Origin: Macropodus opercularis
Lineage: Eukaryota; Chordata; Actinopteri; Anabantiformes; Osphronemidae
Assembly: GCA_030770545.1 (NCBI GenBank)
Contig: CM061094.1
Location: 2,899,001 to 2,963,000 of the forward strand
DNA length: 64,000 nucleotides
Reading direction: 5' to 3'
The notes under the pieces were generated by a model, which was not told the DNA's origin, ran no database searches, and saw only the letters and a program-made list of their open reading frames with translations. Below are positions 37,727 to 50,600 of this stretch, piece after piece; position 1 is the first letter of the stretch, and every line of letters begins with the position of its first letter. A program made the translations under genes and the position numbers.

Positions 37727-37890
37727 GGTGGCACGATGCTGTAGTGGTTACCGCTGTCTGGGTCCACAGGGTTCCTCCCGCATCAGTCAGGTTAACTGGT
37801 GATTCTGTGACTGGTCCCCTCTTCAGAGTGCACCCGTCTGTTGCCCAGTGGCAGCTCTGATAAGCTCCCGCACCCTATGGCCTTTAAGAG
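37727..37890 (+). repeat. internally deleted copy of a teleost short interspersed repeat
   Basis: GGTGGCACGATGCTGTAGTGG opens the copy, followed by GGGTTCCTCCCGCA, GGTTAACTGGTGATTCT and a tail near TGGCAGCTCTGATAAGCTCC. This is the same broad family as the minus-strand copy at 415-600, but the middle part carried by that copy is missing. Recognition is from memory of the consensus. Confidence 0.55.
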
Positions 37891-38880
37891 GAAAAGAGCA
37901 GAATTAAATATTGTTTTCGTGGCACATCTCTTATTGTGTCAAGCATCAAAGAATGACTAGCAGCCATGATGATGCAACACATACTGTAATACCCAGGCCA
38001 AATTTCACACATTGTATTGCTGCTGTATTTGGAAAATAAATACACACAACAATTTCAGACTTTTCTTGTTTGTTTTCTCAGAAATAAAATACTATTACAG
38101 CTACACTTTCAACAGAACCCACCAACAGTGACCCACGGGCTGAACAGACTGAGGTGTCTCAAAATAAAAGGTAACAATAACCTATTCATGTGTGAAACAT
38201 TTGCATGATAACAGATTGACTTAATCATGCCCACTCATGCCGTACAGCAAAAAGCTTACCCGACATTATTCCAGTGGGTCCTTGACCACCTACTCTAACG
38301 GAATGAAAGACATTTTTCTGTAGATGTCAGTGGGAATGCAGGTTTGTAAACAGCGACAGCGTGCTGTGGGTGTGGGAGAGGTGCTATGCAGACAAATGTA
38401 GGCACTGCACATCCAGTTTCTCTTCCAGAGAATGTGGTTCAATCACAACCGTGATTGAAATCATCAAACGCAACCTGGGTCCACCCAGCATTGTCCACAG
38501 CTGGCAATGAATCAAAGCACCTCCGGAGTGAGAACTGCGTATATCGCTAAGTTTCTGGAACAGTGGCCTTTAATGCACCTGACAGTGTCTGCAATGATTT
38601 CATCAGATGATTCCATAGTCCATCCTGCTGGAGATGTTGGTTGCTGAAAATAAAGGCTTTGCGTTGCTAAACTAGTTTTACACGTATGTGTAACATACGT
38701 GTAAATCTGTTTTTGGTGCACAACTGAGCAGGAGGAATCCAGTCTGACAAACACATCACAGGTCCTCAACTAGCAGCATTTAAATGAGTCTCAATAGTGA
38801 AGAGACCTCTTCTAAGAAGAGTTGGGGAATAAAAACCTTATCTCACACTGGGCTGAGGAAAAACATAAATAGTTCTTTAT

Positions 38881-38905
38881 TTATTATTATTATTATTATT
38901 ATTAT
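38881..38905. repeat. TTA trinucleotide repeat
   Basis: About eight TTA units in tandem, intergenic. Confidence 0.85.
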
Positions 38906-41900
38906 AATAAGGGGAGAAGCAGTGAGCTTCGTAATATAGATTTATAATGGAGTGTTTTACTGTCCTAATGAGATTTTGTGGCAGTATCGCAAAAGCATTG
39001 TAAAAAGGAAGTGTCCGCTGAGTCAAGCCAGCCCACGAAAAGAGCTTCAGGAAGCAGGTGGGGAAATCACCATATAACCTTAACAAATTCTCCAAAGCAC
39101 ATTCAAAGGATAGATTTTTTAAATAATTTATACATGATGTCGCTTTGTTAAAACAAGAGCAGTCAAGAATATTTAGTATGAAGCAGTAACTGCAGCGTAT
39201 GAGCCTCTGCACTATGGAATAAGCAACGCTGACTTTTCGTCCACAACAAACCAGTTTAGACTGCATTCAAATGAAAACAAGCAGCGCTTCGATGGAAGCC
39301 CATTGTTTGAAATGTCTAAAACACCAAACAAGCAGATCAGAGAGGCCACGGAGCACAGAGATGAGTAAAAGAGGATGAACATCAGGAGGAAAAGCAGCTG
39401 GACTGGACTTGAAGTTCAGAGGGAGGGCCTCTCCTTGTAAGTTCCTGTTTATATGTCTGCCTGGACGGACAACTGGGGAACTTTGTGAATTGTTGATGCG
39501 AAACAGAAGGACACAGTACGAGCCGGGCCCTAATTAGAACCTACAGTCTTTACCCTCTTTTCATCTCTCCTTCCCTGGACTCCAGTGGATAAGATCATTA
39601 CAGTACAAACCAAATATGGTCAAATTCTATTAGTGTATGTCAACAGACATTAATTAATAATATATTTTTTTTGGTCAGTTTGGTCTGTGCTTCCCATTGT
39701 CTGTACTCAATGAAATTAATAAAACCTAGTAGATTAAAAATGCTAAACACTAACAGTTAACAACTGTGACAGATGTCTGGCATTAATAAACTAGAACAAA
39801 ATACGATCTGATAATCCCCAACTTTTGCTCTTGTTTGAGTAACATTTGCTGAAAACTACAACCCCAGCTTCTCTGCTCAAATCAAGCTGCCAGAGAGCAA
39901 GGACAGGTGATGCTGATACGGTGACCAGACCGTGACTGTCTAGGAGAATACAAACAGTAAGTGGACAGAGTCTGGCTTTATTTGAAGCAACCGCCACATC
40001 CAACACTTATCTTGCTTTCGTTACTGGGGGTGGGTGCTGTTCGCAGGCTAACCCGGGCTGCTGGCAGCGGAGATAGCGAGGACGCTTCAGGGCGGGGTCC
40101 CTGTGTGGCTCTAAGGCGTCTTCCCAGCTGCAGGTGAAGGTGTCAAGTACTGAACCCGCTTCGTTCCAGGTACAGGCTCAGAAGATCAGCATCACGTTTG
40201 GGTACGGGAAGGAAAGACTTATGAGTGTGATGAGTGTTGGTAGTGATTTTAATTGATTGTTGTGCCCTTATCCACATTGTTTGGTGTGAGAGCATAGTCC
40301 ATAGGTTATTTTCTTGCTCAAGTAATCTTGATCAAAAATCTGTGAAAATTACGATTTTTAGACATTTCAGATTGTTCTCCTGTCAAGTCCTTGACACACT
40401 AAACCCACACTAAAAATACGCTTTGTGTTTAAACCTTTCACTGGAGTAAAGCTTGTTTCAGTCAGCTTTACTACTTCAGCAAAAACCTACTGTAGTTACT
40501 TGTCATTTCCTTCTGAAATACAGAGATTTGTGCTTCATTCGCTTGTTATACAACTGTTTCTTCATGACTAACTACAGAGCTGTGTGTAGAGTGCTACACA
40601 CTGTACAGTTCAAAGCGTTGGGGTCTCCAGTCTGTCTGTCCACATTCATACAATCGGGGGAAGCCCAGCAGAGACGGAGCAGTTGTGCCCCTCCCCCACA
40701 GCCAAACACAACAAACAGCCCAGGAGATGAGCTTGAACTGCCAATTCTTTGAATCAGGTGGAGACCCAAATTACATCCAGCCCTGGCAACAGTGCATAAA
40801 AGAGTGTAAACACCCCGCCCTCAGGCCCTCAGGCGCCTAGGTGGGCCACCAAACATCCTCTCTGTGTCCACGGGCTTCAAAGGTATCAGTTGGGTTAGGG
40901 TGGGGGACCAGGGCGGAATGAGGCAGTTAGTGATGGTTTATATTTTGAAAATGTGAACCTGGTTAAGGCCTTGGGTCAGGTTCTGCTAGAACAAGGATGG
41001 AAATCACTACTAGAAAAACATTGTTGTTATTCACTCCTGATGTAGTTAGTGTCTAGAAAACGTTGTTCATTATTTATAGTTTTACTACTTTAGGAGAAAG
41101 GGGATTTAATAAGATGTGGCCAGTTTGGCAAAAGCAGATTATTACCATGGGCACTGTATTTCAAATTTAACACAGTTACACACACACAAACTGAAAATAA
41201 CAATAGAAGATAGAATAATAGAATAAATAGAAGCTCTACTATTGTCTAATCACTGACTTCCCACGTGCCTTCTGGCAAACCGTGGTCTGTGTGTCATGAA
41301 AGCTTACAGATAAATCACCAAGACGACTTCTTACAGTTGCCGTGGTGTCCTCCCGCAGGTTTTTAAGGCCTGTGTAATAATTAACCTGACTGCAAGGCGC
41401 GTTCACTGACTTGAAAATGATCCGAAGTCAGGGAATGGATACAAAAGCGATTACTTTTTATAGACACTGTGTATGAACTCTAGTGGTTTCATCAATTCCT
41501 TAATATGACCATCTGAAGCATTATCTCTACATTTACCTAAATATTTAGATTTTAATATTTGAGCGGTGATAAAAAAAAAAAAGTATATCTGCATAGACAT
41601 AGAAACATCATCAGGAAACACTGGCCCTGTTTACGCAAATGCACGTTTCTCCAAGGAAAAGCCCAATTCATCATTATATAACGGTCTGTTGCTGCCACTA
41701 AAATTGTATATTTTATGTAAAACGTAACTGTAACTTTTGAGTTTTAATGTACTGAATAATAATTCACTAAATCTTGCATAAGTTCTCACAAAACCCATAG
41801 ATAATAAATAGTTTCCCACTGGAGAGTAAAGTACCAACCTCACGGGTCCATAACCACAGAAAGCACGCACACATCTCTTCTTCTAATATTACATTTATTT

Positions 41901-43626
41901 TAATACAGCTATTACTGCAAGTTCCCTTGATTTAATCTTTATCTGCTACAACATGTGACATTGTTGGGTGGTTTTCAACACTTCACCCTGGGATCAAAAT
42001 GTTTCCTGGTTCCACAGCTGGATAGGGTAAGAAACCAGCAAAGGGGAGCAAGGCATGCTGGGAGCAGAGAAGGGCTGTGCAGAGCCCTGCAAGGCAGGAA
42101 TGTTGGCTGCCCACTGGACAAATAAACATCTAGTATAAGTACAGGAGACAGTGTAAAGAACACAGAACATACACCTGCTAAAACATCACACGGAGCTAGG
42201 GAAGGCGATATATACGCAGAGAGAAAAGCACCAGTAAAGTATAACAACAATGGAGAAAAATCACACCATCTGAATATGTGATATATGAACTTCTGTATTA
42301 GAATGAAAGTGATACGTACTGCATCTAATCTTAGAAAAGGCATTAAAAAAGTAGCTTAGCATGACAAAGCCTTTACAAATGAAGGCAGATCATGGTACAT
42401 GACTGAAATATATAGATAAAGTACTACCGTAAAAGACAATGGCAGCACTGGGTCCCTTGCCTTCATGTTAGAATAATGCACGTGTAGATTCTGTATTGCT
42501 TTACATAGAAGAAAAACAATTCTGCACAATAATCACAACATTTTTTACACTTCAAAAATCCCGTCAGACCTGCCTAGTTCAGCCCCTTCAGTGTTTATGT
42601 AACGAGTCTGCAGCCGTCATTATGAATTAACAACGCTCCATGCACATCGCATCTTTTCAATACATGTCCCGTTGGTCTATTCAGCACTAGGCCTCAACTG
42701 GGGAGCTGAGAGGACCTGCTGGGGAGATCAAGCAGCGTGTCTATGCCTGATGTCAGCGTCCATGCAAATGGGGGAGGACTGGTTATTATAAAAGGAGGTA
42801 AGAGGCCCGTTCGAACGGTTTCATTGTTACTGGGAGGATTACAGAGCAAACCCATGACCTCTCAACTCTACATCAGCAAGGAAATCTTCACACATGGACA
42901 GATCTGATGCTGACTACAGTACCAGGTTTCCTGTCCCACAGTAAAACGGATATCTCTCTATCTTTACTCTCTATTCTCCAAGCCTGTCAAATTCTATTGA
43001 ATGAGCCAAACCGAACAGTCTGCCAGACCTGATGTAAGGATCCATTACTACCTGCAGCACTACCTACACCACTACCTGTTTTGATGAGCCCTTTTTTTAA
43101 TTAACCGTGATCTATTGGTTTTACAGTTTTTGAATGAGAAACGTTAAGTACACCTGATACACCTCGTGACAGGCAATTAAACATAAGCATCTGGCTAAGT
43201 GATTGTGGGGAGTTGGTCTCAGAAAAGATCTTCAATATTCTGTGTGGGCAACTATTTATGATGGTGTCCTTTATACACTTCGACATTAAAAGGGATTCTA
43301 CTATATTTGTAAGCCCATCCCCAAACCAAAAACAGTAACATTTAATTTGTCAGCAGAAAACATATTAAAACAAAAGAGAGACTAATCAAAACAACAGTTC
43401 CCTCACTACATCAGCCTCAATCAGTCAGCTGACCTGGATTGTCTACTAACAGCATGGTTTACTAAATTCCTTCCTGTACAGCACAGTGATGCATGGTAGA
43501 AACTCTGAAACTATGCTCAGCCCAGTAATTTACTCAGCGAGGGAAGATCATACATGTGTAAATGTCAACTGGGCATCGAGTGCTCCAAGATACAAAGGCA
43601 CTGTGGTAGTACCGGAAGCTACCGTA

Positions 43627-43724
43627 AGGCTAAGAGAAACAAACCCGTGTCGATCTAAAAAAAAAAAAAAAAAAAATCCAAGTACATGTATGTGCTATAC
43701 TAACCTGAAATGTGTGCATTTCTC

Positions 43725-43798
<74 letters not shown>

Positions 43799-43806
43799 GA
43801 GAAATG

Positions 43807-43885
<79 letters not shown>

Positions 43886-43983
43886 GAGAAATGCACACAT
43901 TTCAGGTTAGTATAGCACATACATGTACTTGGATTTTTTTTTTTTTTTTTTTTAGATCGACACGGGTTTGTTTCTCTTAGCCT
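43627..43983. repeat. 357-bp palindrome: perfect 100-bp inverted repeat around AT microsatellites
   Basis: The left arm 43627-43726 and right arm 43884-43983 are exact reverse complements over 100 bp, including matching 20-base A and T runs. Between them lie an AT run (43727-43796), a 19-base loop GGGAGAAATGCACACACAC (43797-43815) and another AT run (43816-43883). The AT runs are self-complementary, so the whole block could fold into one hairpin. The loop repeats the first 15 bases of the right arm. Confidence 0.95.
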
Positions 43984-43987
43984 GTCT

Positions 43988-44027
<40 letters not shown>

Positions 44028-44033
44028 AGACAG
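43982..44033. repeat. second AT-centred palindrome abutting the first
   Basis: CTGTCTCTT (43982-43990) and AAGAGACAG (44025-44033) are inverted copies flanking 17 TA units. It overlaps the end of the larger palindrome by two bases. Confidence 0.9.
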
Positions 44034-44672
44034 TTCTGGGAAGAAGAACCAAGGCTCAGTAGTTTTAAAAATATCTTAGTTGTGAATGTGAAAAATCAAA
44101 GGTTTTCTGAATGTCAGACGTATACACACAGCTTAATCACTTTGTAACAGATGAGTAAACATTCTTTGCATCTCAATGTACAGATCATATAAAAACAGCT
44201 GAAAACTGTCGGGTTTTTGAAAAGTGGCTTCGTGATATAAAATGCTATATTTAAAAACGTTTCATTTTTACTTAAAACAAGTGACTTCCAAATCTCCTCA
44301 TGGCGCAGCAGCAGCTGATATGAGCCCTCTGTCGACACTGAGCTGCAAGTACAACGACTGAGTGCAATATTGTGCAACAACAATCCCTTATTGGTTATAA
44401 GTTTGCAGCAGTCTAACCTAAATCTGAAAAATCCAAAGACGATAAAGATTTCCTCTGCCCAGAAGTAGAAATGTGTCTACTGCTCGCTACCTGTCTACAT
44501 AAAGTGTAACTGAAATGTTAATGAGCAGCACTGTGGCTGACAAGACTAAAGATCAATCTGGACAATTGTAGAACACGATAAAATACATTTTGGTGCAGTC
44601 ACCGCATGCAACAGTGGTCGCAGTGTGCGTTACTGTGAATGTTTGTATGTGGGTGTACTGGGTCCAGCAGCA

Positions 44673-47600
44673 TTAGAGGTTGTGCTTGTCGCCTTCAGCT
44701 GACTGCACCTCCTGGAGGAAGGGGCTGAAGGAAGATCGGACAGCGCGGCCGCACAGAGGCTGCTGCACGCGGAAGTTGTTCACCATACTCTTCTGTACAT
44801 CTTCCTCCGCGGAGGTGAACAGAAGGCTCCGGAAGACCGCCAGCTGAAGGGTCATAAAAAACAAGGCTCATACAGCGCTTACACTTACTCTGTGTAGTAC
44901 CAAAGTTGAAAATGCTGTCATGCTAGTTGTACCTCATTGTAACAGTGGGAAAGACTAAAGTGGTAAAAGGGATGTTGTGGAACCAGTTTTTTTAAAACCA
45001 GAACTGCTACTTTGAGTTTTACTCTAAAAAGACAACAGGACCCCTCTAGTGGTGGATTTAGAGTACAGTTCAACCACAGTGAGTTATTATTATGAAACAT
45101 GAGGCAGAAGAAAAACTAAAAAATAAAAACTAAATGCCAGTTGACCAACGACCAGCATTTTACTCAAAAACCAGGTTCTAGAAGGTCCTGTGCAGGTCTT
45201 CACTAGAGACACGCTCCCGCACAAACCTGGTCGTGGCTGACTTCTATGTGATGCTTCATGACAATCCAGCTGACCGACTCTGTCAGAGGCGGCGTTGTCA
45301 GAGATCCGTGGTATGTCCAGTAGTCATTAATGTTGCTAGGTAATAGGCAGGCAGGGTCAAACCTGGCGAACTCCACCACGCTGCCCTGCGAACCAGCAGA
45401 GACAAAGACAGGAGATAACTAAGCTATTTGTGGCCGAAACAAATCAGCAAAAAACTAACACAGCGGCACGTAGACGCGTTAACCATCCAATCATTCCTCT
45501 ATATAATGCATCAGCGAAGTATTATCCAGTGATTCAACTGTCAGAACTATAATCTTCCAAAGGCCAGCACACAACTTATAAGAGGTTGTTATCTGTGATA
45601 AGCACTGATATTAAAAATGGGGATAAACTATTCGTTCACCTTCATATTGTACAGTCACCTGTACATGCAGTAAAGTGTGGGGATTTGGGAACCACGAGAG
45701 GGCGCAAAAATCCACCTTCCAGTATTTTAAAAAAGGTTGAGAGTGTTTTGGCCACTAAATATTTAAAAAGTCAAACCAAATGTGTTGACTGACCTTATGT
45801 CTGATTGCAGGCAGAGCGTCCACCAGTTTCTGCAGCCCCTCGTGTCGCTTTCCCACCTGCCCGAAGGTTGGACAAGTCATCAGCAAACTGCAGGGCCATG
45901 TTCATATTGTGGATGCATCCCAAGTTAGGGTCAAACTAGTCTGTGCACGTGTGTGTACCTTAAGAAAGACTCCGATAACAGCAAGTCCATTGTCCTCCAT
46001 CACTGCCTCCTCAAACAAACTGTACTTGTCAGAGTTCCAGTGGACCAAGTGGAGCTGAGAGAACGCAAACAGGAAACATCATGAACTCAAATGTAAGTGT
46101 ATAAAACATCACTTATTATATTTTAACCCCTCGTCCCAGCCTCAAACTAACCTTATAATTCTCTCTTTTATAATGCATAACATATTTTTACTCTTTATTT
46201 TTTTCCAACTGTTTTTTTTCTCTTGCTGCTGCTGGGTCACCAGAATTTCCCCACTGCGGGATTAATAAAGTCTTATCTATCTATCTATCTATCTATCTTT
46301 TGAAACTAATTCTCATTCTGTGACCTGACTAATTTGAAACTCAGCACAAATATGTTCTGGAATTACTACGGACATCCTTTTACTGCAGACAAGCAGCTCT
46401 GAGCATTTCAATTCCTGAAAACTGACACAGAAAGACGGGAAAGTTGTCAGTCAGGATGGTAGCCTGACCCTTTGCACAAGTACAAACTGCTGAGTGATTG
46501 AAAATCATGACACGGACACATTCCAAACCCAACCAGCTGCAGCTTGGCATAGGAAACACACCCACACAGTCCGGGGAACCTTACGTAAGCCTGCTGAAGT
46601 TAATGGAACAACATAAAATGGATGTTCTGTGAGACATGTAATGTACCAGTCTCTGATCCCACGAGCTGAGACGACCCCTTTATGTTTGTTCTTTTGACAC
46701 CAAGTGCCAAAGAAACACAGCTGGATAAGAGCCTTTGGCAGAACGCCTGATACAAGGTGCACAGCCAGCAGGGAAGAACCTTTAATAAAGACACTGTGTG
46801 AGAACCCTTGTTCGGCACCAAAAATTGATGTTCGGATACAAAGTCCTCAGTAATTTCCCACCTTTTCCAGAGTAACACAAAAACACCAAGAAAGGACAGT
46901 CAACACTCACTACATAAACACTTCATGTAGATTTTTCCGTTCATTTCTCATTGCTTCCCTCAACCCTTGACAAAACATTTCCTCATACGGTCATGTGGAA
47001 GCCACCTACAGAGGAATAAATTAGTTTCTCTCTACGACCTGCTTTTAGTCTTATCTACAATGGCTTCAGATTTAGAGACCCGAACAGATTTAGAAATGTT
47101 TATCAGTTAGTTACAAATAAACACTGAAATATCGCATTCAACATTCCAGCATGTTCAGATCCCTAGATCGTGTTAGCGTGTGTCCTATCTGCTTTTATTT
47201 TCCATGACCTGTTTCTATAACAGTTTTTTTCCTTCTGAAAAGAACTGTACCATAAGAACAGTGACATAATAAAAATCCCTTAAGCCCTGTTATGTTAATA
47301 GTGAACAACAATCTAACCCGGATGACGGCGTGTGTCGCTGAGTTAATATGTGCTTGTGTGAAGGTGACGGATAGAAGCATGAATAGGTGAAGCGACTAAT
47401 TACCTATCCTCGTTTTTCTACTGACTTTCGTAAACGTAGGTTAAAGTTGAATCTTTACGTTTAATCTTCTGTTCTAAACAAACAAACAAACAAAAAAACA
47501 GGGTTGTCTCTGTGTCTCACTTGCTGCATGAATACTTTTAATAATGTGTAGTTTACTTAAAAATCAAGCCAGCCTCATATTTATTATTATATAATAGTGT

Positions 47601-50600
47601 AAAGTTTTCTGCATAATGTAATGAACGTTACAACACTGTAAAAACCATAACATTGTGTGACTCAGACCCTTAGACAGCATGACATTGTGAAAAGTGTCCT
47701 TGTTCTCCTCACACTGTGAGACTCTCTAGATAAAAACACTGATTGCTACAGTACTAAAAAGAAAAAGGTGTTCTTGTTCCTGTAATCATTCTGGTTTTAT
47801 GAAAAGTTTTATAGCATCAGCGACATCCTTTCTACATGTCTCGTGTTCCTGACAATACTACCGGGACCTGTTCTTCCTTTAATGTGCTAAAATACATCTT
47901 TATTTAACAGACATGCTATTTGTATGTTATATCTTGTAGCATTAAAACTGATGTAAATATGTTTCTCTGTGTGGTAACATATGGATGGTACAGTCACAGC
48001 ACCGTACCTCGGCAGGAAACATCCTCCTGTCCACTGTATGCTCCGACCCCCAGGCATTGCTCTCCCCCCAGTGGAAATGGAACTGGCAGAGCCGGAATTT
48101 GTCTTGCAGTGGACCTCCCTTCAGTGCTAAACCAAAAATGTGAAGGATGAGAATTAGGCCACAATACTTTTAGGGGAAAAAGTAAAAAAGTAGGCCTCCA
48201 GTGGAATGAAATCATATCATACAGAGGAGGAAATGATCCTTCTCAGGACATCTTAAGGAACATGCTGTTCAGGCAGTATCACTGCTCTAGAAACATCCAG
48301 GAAAGACTTAAGTTTCATCAGCAAAACCTTTTTATAATTGCAAGCTATTGTAGCAACAGATAATAATAACCTCTTTAATTAATCATATATGTGTCACCAC
48401 CCTCTTGCCTAAGTTATGCCACTGTTTCACTGTTTTAGTGCCAATCAAGTCATCTTTCCACCTCTTCCTGTCAAGTTGTTCAGACTAAGCTCATACTACA
48501 AAGACTAAGAGCATGTGACACCTATAAAAGATTCATTTTTGAAGCAGAGGTGTAATTTGACCAAAACAACATCTTTATTTGGGAATGTGGTGGTTGTAAT
48601 GTTTTAGTGCCGCCCAGTAGTTATACCAAAATTGCTCACTCTGTAAAAACAGATTAGTTGTTGAGGTCAGGACAGACATGCAAGTCACATGACAGCCACC
48701 AGCTCCACGTGGCAGTTGAGATTTTAAACAGTGGCTTTCTATGCAGCATTGCATTACTGGATTTTGTTGCAGACTAAGAACTCTCTAAAGGGGGAAGTAA
48801 GTAGATAATCCTCTTGTGTAGATCAAAACATGTACTCCCCCTGCAGAGATTTCCCTCAGAGGGAATATGAAAACTACTGAGTTGATGCCAGTCTAGGAGT
48901 TAATAATAAAGCACTTACATGGAACAAACTGTATTTTACTTCATAGACATCTACAGGGAAATTGAATGGCATGAGATTATTTACATAAATATCGATATTC
49001 TTTCCCTAAGACTATATCTATATATATATATAAACATAAGACAAACATACTCACTGGACTTATCTGTAGTGTCATCATATTCCACCAGGAAGGAGTAACC
49101 ATTGTTCCAGATCTGTTGGCATGTATCTGGATCGTAATCAGTAACGAGAGGCTTCAGCTCCGAATCAAAGACACTCTTTCGTACAACAATGTCGATGGGA
49201 GACTGACGATCACCTCCTGGTACCGCGAGGGGTCCCTGCCACATGGGATGCACTGAGAAAGAGCAAAAGAAGAAGTGGAGGAAATAAAGCAAAGAAATAA
49301 GAATCACTGAGATAAAACTATTTAAGTAGCAGTAGTGCAATCACAGTGCCTGTTGTCCAAGGCAAAGTCAAAAATAGAAAAACACTGACACCTACTTTTC
49401 ATGATATGCTCTGCTGCTTCTTGCATTTTTACACAGTCCATTGTAAAATCTGATCAAAAACTACACAAGGAGTGTTCTTGGACGACTTCTTGGACGACTT
49501 CGAAGGACAGTGCGAAAAAAACCCCACTAACCTTCTTGGTCAAGCCCTTAGAAGCAACTGAATGAAAAACAGCAAAGCAAGCACTAGTAGTTCCTTCTAG
49601 TCCTCTTACAATTTTTTTCCTAAAAGGAAATTACAAAATAAGAGCAAAGTGGGCAGGCTGTACAGAATGTGACAGACAGAAAGCCGTGGCACGCCCCCCA
49701 GCTCTCCTCCGCAGCAGGGGAAAAAAGATCAGGACCTGTGGTCAGTCAAATTACCAGCTCAGGTCAGGTCAAAAAATTTACTTCTAATTACCCAAGTTTC
49801 TAATTACCCCCTTCTGTCCTATTTTCAGTCACGCTTGATTTCCACCAAAAATATTAAGAAAAAAAAAACTTCTCCAGAATAAAATTAAAGCAATCTGCCC
49901 TATGTCCTGTGTTCTCCAGAAAGAAAAATAAGCTTGGCTGTCAAAAACCACAAACAAAAGTCAGTTCACGGTTTCGTCTCCATTCACCAAGCACAGAGCC
50001 TAAGGTGTCTGCTGTGAGCCAAGCTGAGCAGGTCTGGCTGGGAGTCGACCTTGATCTTCATCAGATTTCACTGGCTTCTCCTGGGGGAGTTGCCTGCCAG
50101 ACTCAGTTGTTACAAAGACCCACAATAAGTACCTGCAAAGCCATTTGTGCGCAGTCACTTGGTAACCGTCTGCTCTGATTCATGGTGTCAGTGATGCTCT
50201 AATGTGCTCCAAAGGCTCTTCTGAGTCATGAGTTGATAATACATTTGAATAGTATTAGAAAGGCCTAGACACAGAGTACAGCAGAGTCCTGACCAGGACA
50301 AGATGTCTTTCAGATTACTGTCAATACAACACATCATAACAGAACACATTTTGTTTAACACTAGCACATGCTGCATTTTCTGCATCTGCTTTACAAGTAA
50401 AGCATCATGAAAAGCAGGGATTTATTAACCCAATATGATGGTTTGGTACTCGCACTTCTGCATATGAAGCACTGTTGACATTTGGACACAGCTACTAAAT
50501 CCAGACCCTTCTTCCTAGTTGTACAACTGCAAATGGTTCAGGAGGCGCCATGAATTCATTCATTTCTGCATTATGAGAAACAATAATAACATAGGGTTTG

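Larger units (their letters stand above)
35797..44672. other. intergenic region between slc7a5 and ca5a
   Basis: About 8.9 kb with no coding exon that I can recognise. It holds a dispersed-repeat copy (37727-37890), a 12-bp-arm hairpin (38677-38705), a TTA repeat (38881-38905), a GC-rich patch of unknown nature (about 40030-40210) and the AT-centred palindromes (43627-44033). The ca5a 3' UTR must occupy its right end, but no clear poly(A) signal stood out. Confidence 0.6.

Noticed and set aside
43486..43980. Open frames of alternating Ile-Tyr (and antisense equivalents) up to 164 codons
   Set aside because: They are translations of the AT microsatellite inside the palindrome, open on both strands in several frames; there is no gene signal.
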